Assembly: GCF_016775475.1 (NCBI RefSeq)
Contig: NZ_JAEUXJ010000001.1
Coordinates: forward strand, 620,001 to 684,000
From: Belnapia mucosa
GTDB taxonomy: Bacteria; Pseudomonadota; Alphaproteobacteria; Acetobacterales; Acetobacteraceae
DNA: 64,000 nt
Reading direction: 5' to 3'
Shown here: piece by piece, positions 1 to 10,141 of the stretch
How positions within the stretch are numbered: the stretch's first letter is position 1
How the letters are laid out: the number at the start of each line of letters is the position of its first letter
Made by a program: the position numbers and the translations under genes
Notes under the pieces: model-generated
Seen by the model: the letters and a program-made list of their open reading frames with translations, nothing else
Database searches by the model: none
What the model was told of the DNA's origin: nothing

Positions 1-198
1 GTGGCGGTGACCGATATCTTCCCCAATTGCCCGCGCTACATCCCCGACCTCGCTGCCGGCGAACCCTCCGCCTATCTGCCGCGGCCGGATGGCAGCCAGG
101 TGCCGCCCGAATGGAAGTCGCGCGACTATATCCGCCCGATCCTCCCCGCCGACGACCCGCACCGGTCTGGCCCCGGGATCGCGGAGCACCTAGGCTGA
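1..198 (+). CDS. C-terminal end of a pyridoxamine 5'-phosphate oxidase-related flavoprotein (partial)
   Basis: The reading frame is open from the first base to a TGA at 196-198, so the gene begins before the window and no true start can be seen. The 65 residues include NCPRYIP near the N-terminus, typical of the last part of pyridoxamine 5'-phosphate oxidase-like FMN-binding proteins, followed by a short polar tail. Such proteins are small cytoplasmic split-barrel flavoproteins, and many have no known substrate. The aminotransferase begins 27 bases downstream on the same strand, so co-transcription is possible. The call rests on one short motif and context. Confidence 0.6.
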   Translation: MAVTDIFPNCPRYIPDLAAGEPSAYLPRPDGSQVPPEWKSRDYIRPILPADDPHRSGPGIAEHLG

Positions 199-225
199 CC
201 TCTCCCTGCCGAAGGAGTGATGGCG

Positions 226-1521
226 ATGGACATCCTGCCCCCGAGCGATTCCGAAGCGGCGCTGGCGCAATCGGCACGGCGCGTGATGCCGGCCGGCGGC
301 TTCGGCAATTTCGCCCCCGAGGTCATCCTGCGTGAGGGGCATGGCGGCCGGGTCTGGGACGTGGCCGGGCGGGAATATGTCGACTACCTGCTCGGCTCAG
401 GCCCGATGTTCCTCGGCCATGGGCATCCGGAGGTGCTGGCGGCGGTGCAGGACCAGCTGCCGCGCGGCACCACCTTCTTCGCCACCAACGAGCATGGCAT
501 CCGCCTGGCCGAGGCGCTGGTCGAGGCGCTGCCCTGCGCCGAGCAGGTACGTTTCGTCTCCTCCGGCTCGGAGGCCGATATGTATGCGCTGCGGGTGGCC
601 CGCGCCTTCCGCAAGCGCGACCGCATCCTGAAATTCGAGGGCGGCTACCACGGTATGTCGGACTGGGGGCTGATGAGCCTCGCGCCGAGGCAGCTGGCCA
701 ATTTCCCCGTCGCCGTGCCGGATTCCGCCGGCATTCCGAAGAGTGTGCGGGACGAGGTCCTGGTCGCACCCTTCAACGACCTGGAGACGGCGCGGAGCCT
801 GATCGCCGAGCATCATGACGAGCTCGGCGCCATCATCCTGGAGCCCTTCCAGCGGCTCATCCCGCCGGCACCGGGCTTCCTCCAGGGCATGCGGGATCTG
901 GCGACCGAGTACGGCATCCCGCTGATCTTCGACGAGGTCGTGACCGGATTCCGCTTCTGCTACGGCGGGGCACAGAATTACTACGGCGTGACCCCCGATC
1001 TCTGCACCCTCGGAAAAATCGTCGGCGGCGGCTTCGCCCTGGCCGCCATCGCTGGCCGGGCCGATATCATGGCGCATTTCGACCGCGGCTTGGTCGGCGA
1101 TGACGGCTTCCTCATGCAGGTCGGCACGCTTTCCGGCAACCCGATCGCCGCCGTCGCGGGCCTCGCCACGCTCGAGGTGCTGCGCCGGCCCGGCGCCTAT
1201 GACGGCGTCTTCGCCATGGGCCGGCGGATGATGGACGAAATGGAGGGGATGCTGCGCCGGCATGGCGTGCCCGGCCTCGCCCTCGGCGAGCCGCCGCTCT
1301 TCGACCTCGTCTTCACCGCCGAGGCGCCGCGCGATTATCGCAGCATGCAGCGCGGCGATGCGGCGGTGCAGCGGCATGTGAATGCCACGCTGCGGGCCGG
1401 CGGGATCCTGAAGGGCGAGAGCAAATACTACCTCTCGACCGCGCATGAGCGGCGCGACGAGGCGCGGACGCTGGAAGCCTTCGAGGCGGGGCTGCGCAGC
1501 CTGCCCGCCTCGCGCGGCTGA
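226..1521 (+). CDS. Class-III PLP-dependent aminotransferase (glutamate-1-semialdehyde aminomutase-like)
   Basis: This is a cytoplasmic fold-type I PLP enzyme of the acetylornithine / glutamate-1-semialdehyde subgroup, 431 residues and full length. FDEVVTGFR carries the aspartate (about D236) that contacts the PLP ring nitrogen, and LGKIVGGG carries the PLP lysine (about K264). GSGPMFLGHGHP and SSGSEADMYALR match the cofactor and substrate loops of the family. I chose ATG 226 because GAAGGAG at 211-217 lies 8 bases upstream; GTG 217 and ATG 220 are too close to it. It follows the flavoprotein tail by 27 bases. It is unlikely to be the tetrapyrrole enzyme HemL, because no haem genes are adjacent; a catabolic omega-amino-acid role is more likely, but the substrate cannot be read. 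Confidence 0.9.
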   Translation: MDILPPSDSEAALAQSARRVMPAGGFGNFAPEVILREGHGGRVWDVAGREYVDYLLGSGPMFLGHGHPEVLAAVQDQLPRGTTFFATNEHGIRLAEALVEALPCAEQVRFVSSGSEADMYALRVARAFRKRDRILKFEGGYHGMSDWGLMSLAPRQLANFPVAVPDSAGIPKSVRDEVLVAPFNDLETARSLIAEHHDELGAIILEPFQRLIPPAPGFLQGMRDLATEYGIPLIFDEVVTGFRFCYGGAQNYYGVTPDLCTLGKIVGGGFALAAIAGRADIMAHFDRGLVGDDGFLMQVGTLSGNPIAAVAGLATLEVLRRPGAYDGVFAMGRRMMDEMEGMLRRHGVPGLALGEPPLFDLVFTAEAPRDYRSMQRGDAAVQRHVNATLRAGGILKGESKYYLSTAHERRDEARTLEAFEAGLRSLPASRG

Positions 1522-1525
1522 TCGC

Positions 1526-2212
1526 TCAGCCGCGCCCGGCGCGGCGCGGCGGGGCGCTGTGCTCGACGGCCGGCGGCATGGCATCGGCCGGCCGCCCGGC
1601 ATCGAAGCCGAGGAAGCCGATCCCCGGATTGGCGGCGCCACCATCCCCGGCCCAGAGCCGTGGATTGGGCGCCTGACGCGGCGGAGCCACCGGCGTCGCG
1701 GCGGCGGCGCGCTCCACCGGCGCCGCCGGCGGCGGGGTCGCGTCGGCGCGGCGCGGGGCTGGGCGTGCGGGCGGCGCGGCGGCCTGGGTCTCGCCCGCGG
1801 CCGGTGGCCCGCCCCGGCTGCCGGCGCGGACCGAGAGCAGGAAGAACAGGATGTCGTTGCGGCCCTGATCGACCGCGGCATCGATCGGCGTCAGGCCAAG
1901 CACGTTGCGCGACTCGGTATCGGCGCCGCGCCCCACCGCCTCCCGCGCCGAGGCGATGTCGCCGCGGTTGATGGCGTCGAACAGTGCCGCATTGGGCGAG
2001 AGATTCTGGTTCGGGTCGGCCGGGATCGGCTCCGGGGCACGGCGGTATTGCAGCCCGGGCAGGGCGGCCGGTGGCGGGCGGGATGCCTCCTGCGCCGGGT
2101 CGCTCATGCCGCCGGCGCGGCCGTTGCGGCCGAATTGCGCCACCGCCTCCGGCACCGGAAGGGCGAGGGTGGCCAGGAGGGCAAGCGGGGGGAGCAGGGC
2201 AAGGTGGCGCAT
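1526..2212 (-). CDS. Exported ankyrin-repeat protein
   Basis: The 228-residue product starts with a hydrophobic signal peptide (MRHLALLPPLALLATLALP, cleavage likely after AVA), so it should be periplasmic. Residues about 70-125 hold ankyrin-type helices (ALFDAINRGD, then GLTPIDAAVDQG, then DILFFLLSV), enough for about two repeats. The rest is a low-complexity Ala/Pro/Arg tail with no domain. Ankyrin repeats bind proteins; the partner is unknown. The gene is 31 bases behind the lipoprotein gene and may be the last member of the MoxR/DUF58 operon. It converges with the aminotransferase, with only 4 bases between the stops. Confidence 0.75.
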   Translation of the reverse strand: MRHLALLPPLALLATLALPVPEAVAQFGRNGRAGGMSDPAQEASRPPPAALPGLQYRRAPEPIPADPNQNLSPNAALFDAINRGDIASAREAVGRGADTESRNVLGLTPIDAAVDQGRNDILFFLLSVRAGSRGGPPAAGETQAAAPPARPAPRRADATPPPAAPVERAAAATPVAPPRQAPNPRLWAGDGGAANPGIGFLGFDAGRPADAMPPAVEHSAPPRRAGRG

Positions 2213-2243
2213 TCCCCTTGATTAGCCCGGCGGATGGCCCGTG

Positions 2244-2597
2244 TCAGCGGCAGTCATCGCCGCGCAGGGTGAAGGACTGCACCCGGTCACTGCGGATGGT
2301 GAAGGTCACGTCGCAGGACCGGGTCAGCAGGATGGGCGCGGCCGGGGAGAGCGGAGCGAAGCGGCCATAGGGCCGGCCCCAATAGGGGTCGAGCTGGTGC
2401 AGCACCTGGCGCCGCTGCTCATATTGCAGGAAGCGCAGCCCATCCGCCTCATGTGTCCGGGTCGGCACGCCGAGCGCCTCGACGAGTTGCACTTCGCTCC
2501 GGCCGATCTGGGCCGCCATCCGTTCCTCGATCCCCGGCCCGATGGCGCAGGCGGCGAGCAACAGCAGGGGCAGCAGCCATGATAGGCGTCTGGACAT
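2244..2597 (-). CDS. Small outer-membrane-type lipoprotein
   Basis: The 117-residue product starts with a signal sequence ending in the lipobox LLAAC (Cys about residue 16), so it should be lipidated at the periplasmic face. The mature part has one clear segment, SEVQLVEALGVPTRTHEADG, reminiscent of the SmpA/OmlA-like fold of small lipoproteins, in which a short helix precedes a beta sheet. Cysteines near the C-terminus (SCDVTF and GDDCR) could pair. Its ATG overlaps the stop codon of the preceding 702-residue membrane protein, so translation is probably coupled. The function is not known. Confidence 0.75.
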   Translation of the reverse strand: MSRRLSWLLPLLLLAACAIGPGIEERMAAQIGRSEVQLVEALGVPTRTHEADGLRFLQYEQRRQVLHQLDPYWGRPYGRFAPLSPAAPILLTRSCDVTFTIRSDRVQSFTLRGDDCR

Positions 2598-4705
2598 CAG
2601 CGTCCCTCCCGCCGCCAGCCTAGCACCGCGAGACCGAGGACCAGCGGCAGGGCCAGCCAGGGCGGCAGCAGCGGCAGGGCGGCAATGCCGGTCACGGTGT
2701 GGTCGCCATTGCGGCGCAGGCCGATCCAGCCGGTCTGGGCATCGCCGCCATGCGCATCACGGCCAGGCCCGACCCGGCGCAGCTCCGGCAGAACAGGTTC
2801 GGGCCCGGTGCCGAGCCAGCGCGCCGCGCCGCCGGTCCCGGCGAGAAGCGGCGCCAGCCGGGCCGGATCGGCGCGCAGATCGGCGACCTCAAGCGGATTG
2901 GCCGCGGCCGCGGCGGCGAAGGCGGACCGGCGGCCGTCATTCACCTGCCAGACACCGGGCTGCTCGGCCGGCAGGCGGGCCGCGGCATGGCCGCCGGCAC
3001 CGGCTTGCAGCGGCAGGCGCTGGCTGGTGCCGTCGGGTGCGGTGACGGTGACCTCGGGCGGCGGCCCGGCCTCCAGGCTGCGCCGCTCGATCTGCAACTG
3101 GCCGCCCTCGATGCGGGCGGTCAGCTCCTCCTCCTCCAGCTCCGGCTCGCGCATCAGCCAGTGGGCGGCGCGGCGCAGCAGCTCGGCCTGCGGCCCGCCG
3201 CCGTCATGGCCGCGGGACCAGAGCCAGATATGGTCCGAGAGCAGCAGCGCGACGCGCCCCTCGCCAACCCGGTCGAGCACCAGCAGCGGCGCGCCGCCGG
3301 CGGCCTCCATCACGGTCGCGCCGCCGCGCTGATCGGCCCGCATGCTGCGATACCAGCGGCCCCAGCTCGCCTCGTGCTGCTCATCCGGATTGGCCCCGGT
3401 CAGCCCCTCGGTCACCGGATGCCGGGCCCCGAGAGTGGTGACGCGCGGGCGGAAGGCGCCCTCGGCCGCGGCGGATTGCCCGGCGCCCGCGGCTGGCCGC
3501 GCCGGCAGCACGGCGCCGAGCGGCGTCGCGGCGAGGCTGGAGGGGCCGGCGAATTCCGGCCCGACCGACATCAGCAGCGCCCCGCCGCCGCGAACGTAAT
3601 CCGCGATGTTGCGGAGATAGGCGGGCGGCAGGATGCCGCGATTGGCGAAGCGGTCGAAGACGATCAGGTCGAAGTCCCGCAGCTTCACCTGGAACAGCTC
3701 CCGCACCGGGAAGGCGATCAGCGCCAGCTCGTTCAGCGGCGTCAGGTCGTCCTTCTCCGGTGGGCGGAGGATGGTGAAATGTACCAGGTCGACGCCCGGA
3801 TCCGCCTTCAGCAGGCGGCGCCAGGTGCGCTCCCCCGCATGCGGCTCGCCACTCACCAGCAGCACGCGCAGCCGGTCGCGCACGCCGGTGATGCTGACCA
3901 CGGCCCGGTTGTTGAGCTCCGAGACCTCGCCCGGCCGTGCCTCGGCGGCGAGTTCCACCACGGTCGGGCCGCCGCGCTCGATCGGGATGGCGATGCGGTG
4001 CTCGCGGCCCACGGGGACGCTTTCGATCCGCGCCGGGGCGCCGTCGCGGCGGATCGAGAGCCGGGCGGCGCCGGTGGCGTTCGGCACGCCGAGATCCTCG
4101 ATCGCTACCCGCAGCTCCACCTGCCGCCCGACGATGCCGAAGCCGGGCGCCTCCACCACGCGCAGCCGCCGGTCGGTCTCGCCGGGGCGGCCGGGCAGGA
4201 GGGCGTGGAAGGGCGCCTCGATGGGGGCGGTGGCGGGGGTGTCATGGACCTGCCCGTCGGTGAGGGCGATGACCCCGGCGAGGCGGGCGCGCGGAATATC
4301 GGCCAGCGCCTGCTCGGTCGCGGTGAACAGCCGGGTGCCCTGGTTGCCGCCCTCCGGCACCTCGACCGTGCGGAGCTCGAGATCGGGCAGGCGGGCGGCG
4401 CGGGCCTCGATGGCCGTGCGCGCCGCCTCGATCTGCGCGGCCCGGGTGCCGACGTGGGCGCTGTCGCTGCGGTCCACCACCAGCAGCGCGATATCGGGCC
4501 GGGTTTCGCGGGTTTCCTCGACCAGCCGCGGATTGGCCAGCGCCAGCAGCAGCAGGGCGAAGGTCCCGGCCCGCAGCGCGGCCCCGCGCGCCCGGCGCAG
4601 CAGGGCCGGCACCAGCGCCAGCACGGCCAGCACCGCCAGCGCGGCGATGATCCAGACCGGCAGAACCGGCGCGAAGTCGAGGCCCGAGAGCGCCTGGCGC
4701 ATCAA
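2597..4705 (-). CDS. Membrane-anchored VWA-like protein with a glutamine-amidotransferase-like domain
   Basis: This 702-residue protein has two N-terminal membrane segments (residues about 15-60) and a C-terminal one (about 675-695), leaving a large periplasmic middle. The segment DIALLVVDRSDSAH begins a VWA-type fold with an incomplete metal site (DRSDS in place of DxSxS). ALIAFPVRELF, then DLIVFDRFA and YVRGGGALLMSVG near residues 345-395 resemble the class-I glutamine amidotransferase-like fold found in this family. The start overlaps the end of the DUF4159 gene by 4 bases, and its stop overlaps the lipoprotein start. It is the fourth gene of the MoxR operon. Such proteins are thought to act with a MoxR ATPase on envelope client proteins; that role is inferred, not shown. 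Confidence 0.85.
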   Translation of the reverse strand: MMRQALSGLDFAPVLPVWIIAALAVLAVLALVPALLRRARGAALRAGTFALLLLALANPRLVEETRETRPDIALLVVDRSDSAHVGTRAAQIEAARTAIEARAARLPDLELRTVEVPEGGNQGTRLFTATEQALADIPRARLAGVIALTDGQVHDTPATAPIEAPFHALLPGRPGETDRRLRVVEAPGFGIVGRQVELRVAIEDLGVPNATGAARLSIRRDGAPARIESVPVGREHRIAIPIERGGPTVVELAAEARPGEVSELNNRAVVSITGVRDRLRVLLVSGEPHAGERTWRRLLKADPGVDLVHFTILRPPEKDDLTPLNELALIAFPVRELFQVKLRDFDLIVFDRFANRGILPPAYLRNIADYVRGGGALLMSVGPEFAGPSSLAATPLGAVLPARPAAGAGQSAAAEGAFRPRVTTLGARHPVTEGLTGANPDEQHEASWGRWYRSMRADQRGGATVMEAAGGAPLLVLDRVGEGRVALLLSDHIWLWSRGHDGGGPQAELLRRAAHWLMREPELEEEELTARIEGGQLQIERRSLEAGPPPEVTVTAPDGTSQRLPLQAGAGGHAAARLPAEQPGVWQVNDGRRSAFAAAAAANPLEVADLRADPARLAPLLAGTGGAARWLGTGPEPVLPELRRVGPGRDAHGGDAQTGWIGLRRNGDHTVTGIAALPLLPPWLALPLVLGLAVLGWRREGR

Positions 4706-7413
4706 TTGCCGAGCCTTTCCAGGATGGCCGGCACATGGACTTGGTCGCCTTTGTAGTTGCCGGTCAGGGCGTACATCACGAGGTTCATCCCGAAGCGATA
4801 GGCCAGGCTGCGCTGCCGCGTGCCGCCGGGAATGGTGGCGAAGGGGTTCTGCCCGCGCGCATCGATCGCCCAGGCGCTGGCCCAGTCATGCCCGCCGATG
4901 ATCACCGGGGAGACGCTGTCATTCGCCCGGTCCTGGTCCCGCGCCACCCAGACCTGGCCGCCGGCGAAGCGGCCGGGCAGGTCCGGCAGCAGGTAGAAGG
5001 AACGCTTGAGCACATGGTCCTCGCCAACCGGGGCGAGGGGCGGGATGGCGAGGTCGCGCGTCACCCGCCGCAGCGCCGCCCGCGCCCCGGGGGCGAAGCC
5101 CTCACCCGAGCCCTCGTCGCGGGTGTCGAAGAGGATGATGCCGCCGTTGCGCATGAAGGCGTTCAGCGCCGCGACGGCCTGGGCGTCCGGCTGCGGCGCC
5201 TCGGCGGTGATGACCCAGTAGAGCAGCGGGAAGAAGGAGAGGTCGTCGCTGCCCGGATTGACCGCCGCCGGATCGGCCAGAGCGGCGGCGGAGCGGCGGT
5301 TGATGAAATCCGACAGCCCGACCAGCCCCATCCGCTGCACGTCGTCGATGGCGGCATCGCCGGTCGCGACATAGGCGAGGCGGGTCGCCAGGGCCGGCGC
5401 CGGATCATCCGCCGCCCGTGCCGGCGCGGCGAGGGCCAGCAGCACCAGCAGCGGCAGCACCGGCCGCAGCAGCCCGCGCAGGCGCAGCCCGATCAGGAGG
5501 TCGGCGGCCAGCAGCAGCAGCGCCATGGCCAGCAGCCAGGGGCCGAGATCGCGCTCGGCCGGGACGCCACCGATGCCGAGCAGCCCGGCCCCCGGCGGTG
5601 GCGCCGGTGCCGGCCGCAGCTCCGCGACCGCACCGCCGAGATTGAGCGCCCGGCGATAGGCGATGGCCGAGGGATCGCCGCCCGCCATGCCGTACCAGCC
5701 CGGCGGATGCCGCGGCGAGGGGGTGGCGGCGTCGATCTCCGCGGCCGGGACGGCGGCAGCGGCGGGCGGCGCGGGGCCGAGGCGGCCGAAGCCGTCCAGC
5801 GTCTCGACCGGCGCCAGCGGCGCCTCGCCCTCGGCGCCCTGGATGCCGGCCGAGAGCGCCACGATCCGCCGCAGCATCTGCACGAAAAGGCCGGAGAGCG
5901 GCAGGTTCGACCACTCCGCATTGGCGGTGACATGGAACAGCACGATCCGCCCCTGGCCGCGGGATTCGGCGGTGACCAGCGGCGTGCCATCGGTCAGCCG
6001 CGCCCAGATGCGGCCCGAGAGGCGGGGCGAGGGCTCGGCCAGCACCTGCCGCTCCACCATCACCTCGCCCGGGATGGGCAGGCCGGCGAAGGGCGAGGTT
6101 TCGGGGAAGGGTGCCAGATGCTGCGGCTGTTCCCAGGAAAGCGAGCCGCCAAGCTGCCGCTCCGCCCGGAGCGCCACCGGCAGTAGCCCATCCGGATGCT
6201 CGGCGAGGCGCGGCCCGGCGAAGCGGATCAGCGTGCCGCCCGCCTCGACCCAGCGGGCCAGCGCCTCCCGCTCCGGCCCCTCGGCGACCGGCCGGTCGGC
6301 GAGCGCCAGCACGGCAATGGGGCGTGCCAGCAGCCGGTCCAGCGGCCCGCGCCGCAACTCGGCGGTCGGGGCGAGGGCGCGGTCGAGATAGAAGAGGTCG
6401 CCGATTAGCGGCGCGTCGGCGCTCTCCTCGGCGCCGGGCAGCAGCCCGACCGGACGGCGGCGGAAGCGCTCATCCAGCAGCACGACGCCACCGGCGCCGG
6501 GCGCATCCTCCAGCTCCAGCCGCACCACCTGGTTGCGGATCTCGATCGGCAGGTCGAGCGAGGCCTCGGCCTCCCGCGCGCCGGCCGGCATGGGCAGCAC
6601 CGCGCGGGCCAGCGTCCGCCCATCGCCGGTGCGGGCCAGGACCGCCGGTTCGGTCGCCACCGAAAGCGGCAATTGGCGGAGCTTGAGGCGCAGCCGGTCC
6701 GCCTCGGCGACCGGCGGCGGCAGCAGCCGCACCGGCTGCGCCTCGGCCTGGCCGAGGGTGAGCGCCCCGGCCTCGGCGAGTGCGGCCTGGAAGGGGCCGG
6801 CCGCATCCCCGCCATGCTCGACGCCGTCGCTGAGGAAGAGGCTGGCGACCGGGCCGGGACGGGCGGTGCGCCAGGCCTGGAAGGCGGCCAGGGCAGCGGC
6901 GCGGTCGGGCGCCCAGGGCTTCGGCCGGAGCGCCGCCAGCCGGCTGCGCAGATCCGAGGCCGGCATCGGGCCGATGACCCGCGGCGGCTCACCGGTCTCG
7001 GACGGCGCGGTGGCGAGCAGGGCGGCAGGGCGGCCCTCGCGCCCGGCGCGGTCCAGCGCCCCGGCGGCAGCGGCCATGCGCGCCGGCCAGTCGGCGGCGG
7101 CGGCCCAGCCATCATCCACCGCCAGCAGCAGCGGCCCGTCGCCACCGGCCGAGGCCCCCGGCCCCAGCACCGGCTGGGCCAAGCCAAGGATGACCAGCGC
7201 CGCCGCGACAAGCCGCAGCAGTAGCAGCCACCAGGGGGTGCGGGCCGGCGTCTCCTCGGCGGGTGGCAGGTCACGCAGCAGGCGGAGCGCCGGGAAGGCG
7301 ATGCGCCGCGGCGCCGGCGGCGTGACCCGCAGCAACCACCAGAGAACCGGCAGCGCCGGCAGGGCCAGCAGCAGCCAGGGCGCGGCGAAGGCGAGGGGGC
7401 CGAGACTCAGCAT
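4702..7413 (-). CDS. DUF4159 membrane protein with N-terminal BatA domain
   Basis: A 903-residue protein. The first about 90 residues are the BatA/aerotolerance-type membrane anchor: a hydrophobic hairpin (LAFAAPWLLLALPALPVLWW), a polar loop with FPALRLLRDLPP, and a second membrane segment. The middle is a long periplasmic region, followed by two membrane segments near residues 635-690. The last about 220 residues are DUF4159, with RLAYVATGD, FFPLLYWV, GGIILFDTRDE and RFGMNLVMYALTGNYK. I chose ATG 7413 because the protein then opens directly with the BatA hydrophobic segment; the longer frame adds 12 unlikely residues. The gene lies between DUF58 (51 bases upstream) and the VWA-like gene (4-base overlap). 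Confidence 0.88.
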   Translation of the reverse strand: MLSLGPLAFAAPWLLLALPALPVLWWLLRVTPPAPRRIAFPALRLLRDLPPAEETPARTPWWLLLLRLVAAALVILGLAQPVLGPGASAGGDGPLLLAVDDGWAAAADWPARMAAAAGALDRAGREGRPAALLATAPSETGEPPRVIGPMPASDLRSRLAALRPKPWAPDRAAALAAFQAWRTARPGPVASLFLSDGVEHGGDAAGPFQAALAEAGALTLGQAEAQPVRLLPPPVAEADRLRLKLRQLPLSVATEPAVLARTGDGRTLARAVLPMPAGAREAEASLDLPIEIRNQVVRLELEDAPGAGGVVLLDERFRRRPVGLLPGAEESADAPLIGDLFYLDRALAPTAELRRGPLDRLLARPIAVLALADRPVAEGPEREALARWVEAGGTLIRFAGPRLAEHPDGLLPVALRAERQLGGSLSWEQPQHLAPFPETSPFAGLPIPGEVMVERQVLAEPSPRLSGRIWARLTDGTPLVTAESRGQGRIVLFHVTANAEWSNLPLSGLFVQMLRRIVALSAGIQGAEGEAPLAPVETLDGFGRLGPAPPAAAAVPAAEIDAATPSPRHPPGWYGMAGGDPSAIAYRRALNLGGAVAELRPAPAPPPGAGLLGIGGVPAERDLGPWLLAMALLLLAADLLIGLRLRGLLRPVLPLLVLLALAAPARAADDPAPALATRLAYVATGDAAIDDVQRMGLVGLSDFINRRSAAALADPAAVNPGSDDLSFFPLLYWVITAEAPQPDAQAVAALNAFMRNGGIILFDTRDEGSGEGFAPGARAALRRVTRDLAIPPLAPVGEDHVLKRSFYLLPDLPGRFAGGQVWVARDQDRANDSVSPVIIGGHDWASAWAIDARGQNPFATIPGGTRQRSLAYRFGMNLVMYALTGNYKGDQVHVPAILERLGN

Positions 7414-7464
7414 CGGGGCCCTAGGAAAGGTGGCACGGCATCTCTCCACCCATGTGGTGCGCCC

Positions 7465-8348
7465 TCAGCCCGGCGCGAGGGCCTGCCAGAGCGCCAGCAA
7501 GGCGCGTGCCGGCGGCTGGTCCGTGCGGTGGGTAAGGAAGCCCCAGCCGGCCGTGGCGGCGATCCCGGCCAGCCCCTCCCGGTGCTGCCGCAGCCGCTCG
7601 GCATAGAGGCTGCGCACCGTCTCCACCCGCGGCACCAGCACGGACCCGTCGCCCTGCCATTCGAACAACACGCGCCCGCTATAGGCCCGGTTGCCCTCGC
7701 CCAAAGTTTCTTCCTCCGGGTCGAGCACCTGGAGGATGTGGCCGCGCACCGGCCGGGCGGCGAGCGCAGCGATGGCGGCATGGATCTCCTCGAGCGGGGC
7801 CAGGAAATCGCCGATCAGCACCACCCGGGCATGGCGCGGCAGGCCGGGATCATGGGGCGGCAGGGAACGCGACTTGCCGATGGCCGAGACGGTATCGACC
7901 AGGCTGGTCAGCCCGGCCCGTCCGGCATGGCTGCGGCCACTGCCTCCGATCAGCCGCACCCTCTCCCCGCCTCGCAGCACGAGGGCGGCGAGCGCCGCCA
8001 GCAGCAGGTCGGCGCGTTCCCGCTTCGAGACCCGGTCGGGGGCGGAGCGCCATTCCATGGAGCGGGAGGCATCGCTCCAGAGGGCGACGGTCTGCGCCGC
8101 CTCCCACTCCGTCTCACGGATGAAAAGCCGGTCCGACTTGGCGCTCTGCCGCCAGTCGATCCGGGTGGCGGGGTCGCCGGGCAGGAAGGGGCGGAACTGC
8201 CAGAAGGCATCGCCCTGGCCGGAGCGGCGGCGGCCATGCACGCCTTGCAGCACCGTCGCCGCCACCCGGTCGGCCGCCACCACCAGCGGCGGCAGATGCG
8301 CGCCGAGTGCCTCGGCGCGGAGCGTCCCGGGGACCTTGCCGGAGGGGT

Positions 8349-8352
<4 letters not shown>
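7465..8352 (-). CDS. DUF58 protein, probable CTG start overlapping the MoxR stop
   Basis: DUF58 proteins are degenerate VWA-domain partners of MoxR ATPases. GDAFWQFRPFLPGDP followed by RIDWRQSAKSD is the hallmark DUF58 block, followed by a VWA-like core (TVALWSDASRSM). Family-like sequence continues upstream of the first usable GTG (8283): the in-frame codons read LRAEALGAHLPPL before VVAADRVAA, as expected for this family. There is no ATG, GTG or TTG in that stretch. The frame instead contains CTG at 8350-8352, overlapping the MoxR TGA at 8349-8351 as CTGA, the same geometry as the common ATGA coupling. I therefore place the start there, with GTG 8283 as the fallback. The gene itself is secure; the start is inference. 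Confidence 0.85.
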
Positions 8353-9380
<1,028 letters not shown>

Positions 9381-9519
9381 GATCCCTATATGGCCCCCAG
9401 TGCCTCGGAGACGAGGCACTCCAGGAGACGATGCGTCGAGACGACGCGTCTCCGGACAGGGAGCGGCAGTAGCCTATGGTGTCGCAGGGCGCGGACAAAG
9501 CGGTGAATGGGAGGGCGGC

Positions 9520-10131
9520 GTGCAGGACGGAGTGATCGGCCGGGCCGCGATGCAGGACGCCGGGTGCGCGAAGCGCGTGGCGACGGGCAAGGTATCGAAG
9601 CCGGGGCGGCCTCGACCGCAGCCCCAGGACCTCCATATGCGGATCGACCGCAACGGCACCTGGTACTACCAGGGCAGTCCGATCAACCGGAAGGAGCTGG
9701 TCTGCCTGTTTGCCAGCGTCCTGAGGCGCGAGGCGGATGGCAGCTACTGGCTGGAGACGCCGGTGGAGCGCGGCCGGATCGAGGTCGAGGACGTTCCCTT
9801 CGTCGCGGTCGAGATGTGCTGGAAGGATTGCGATTGCGGCGATGGCACGCCGCGGCAATGCCTCAGCTTCCGCACCAGCCTCGACGAGATCGTGACCGCG
9901 GATGCCGATCATCCGATCCGGGTGCATCTCTGCCCGGTGACCCGCGAGCCGCGGCCCTACGTCACGATCCGGCCGGGGCTGGAGGCGAAGATCAGCCGTG
10001 CCGTCTTCTACGAACTCGTGGCGCTCGGCCAGACCGAGATGATCGGTGGGCGGGAGATGCTGGGCGTCTGGTCCGAGGGCGTCTTCTTCCCGATCGACGA
10101 GGTGCAGGCGCTGGAGGCAGCGGCCGAGTGA
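9520..10131 (+). CDS. DUF1285 domain protein
   Basis: DUF1285 proteins are small (about 180-200 residues) and of unknown biochemical role. RIDRNGTWYYQGSPINRKEL and FASVLRREADGSYWLETPVE are the typical opening block, and DVPFVAVEM and HPIRVHLCPVTREPRPYVTIRPGLEAKISR the later ones. A Cys-rich insert (CWKDCDCGD) sits in the middle and may be lineage specific. The GTG at 9520 has GGGAGGG at 9510-9516 just upstream; ATG 9550 has no ribosome site, so the longer form is preferred. The order DUF1285, Nudix, DUF6111, CCA enzyme is common in alphaproteobacteria. It diverges from the MoxR operon, sharing an intergenic region of about 140 bases. Confidence 0.88.
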   Translation: MQDGVIGRAAMQDAGCAKRVATGKVSKPGRPRPQPQDLHMRIDRNGTWYYQGSPINRKELVCLFASVLRREADGSYWLETPVERGRIEVEDVPFVAVEMCWKDCDCGDGTPRQCLSFRTSLDEIVTADADHPIRVHLCPVTREPRPYVTIRPGLEAKISRAVFYELVALGQTEMIGGREMLGVWSEGVFFPIDEVQALEAAAE

Positions 10132-10141
10132 CCATGGCGGC

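Noticed and set aside
2699..4756. A 685-codon plus-strand frame opposite the VWA-like protein
   Set aside because: No family features, and no ribosome site; the minus-strand protein has membrane helices at both ends and coupled neighbours.
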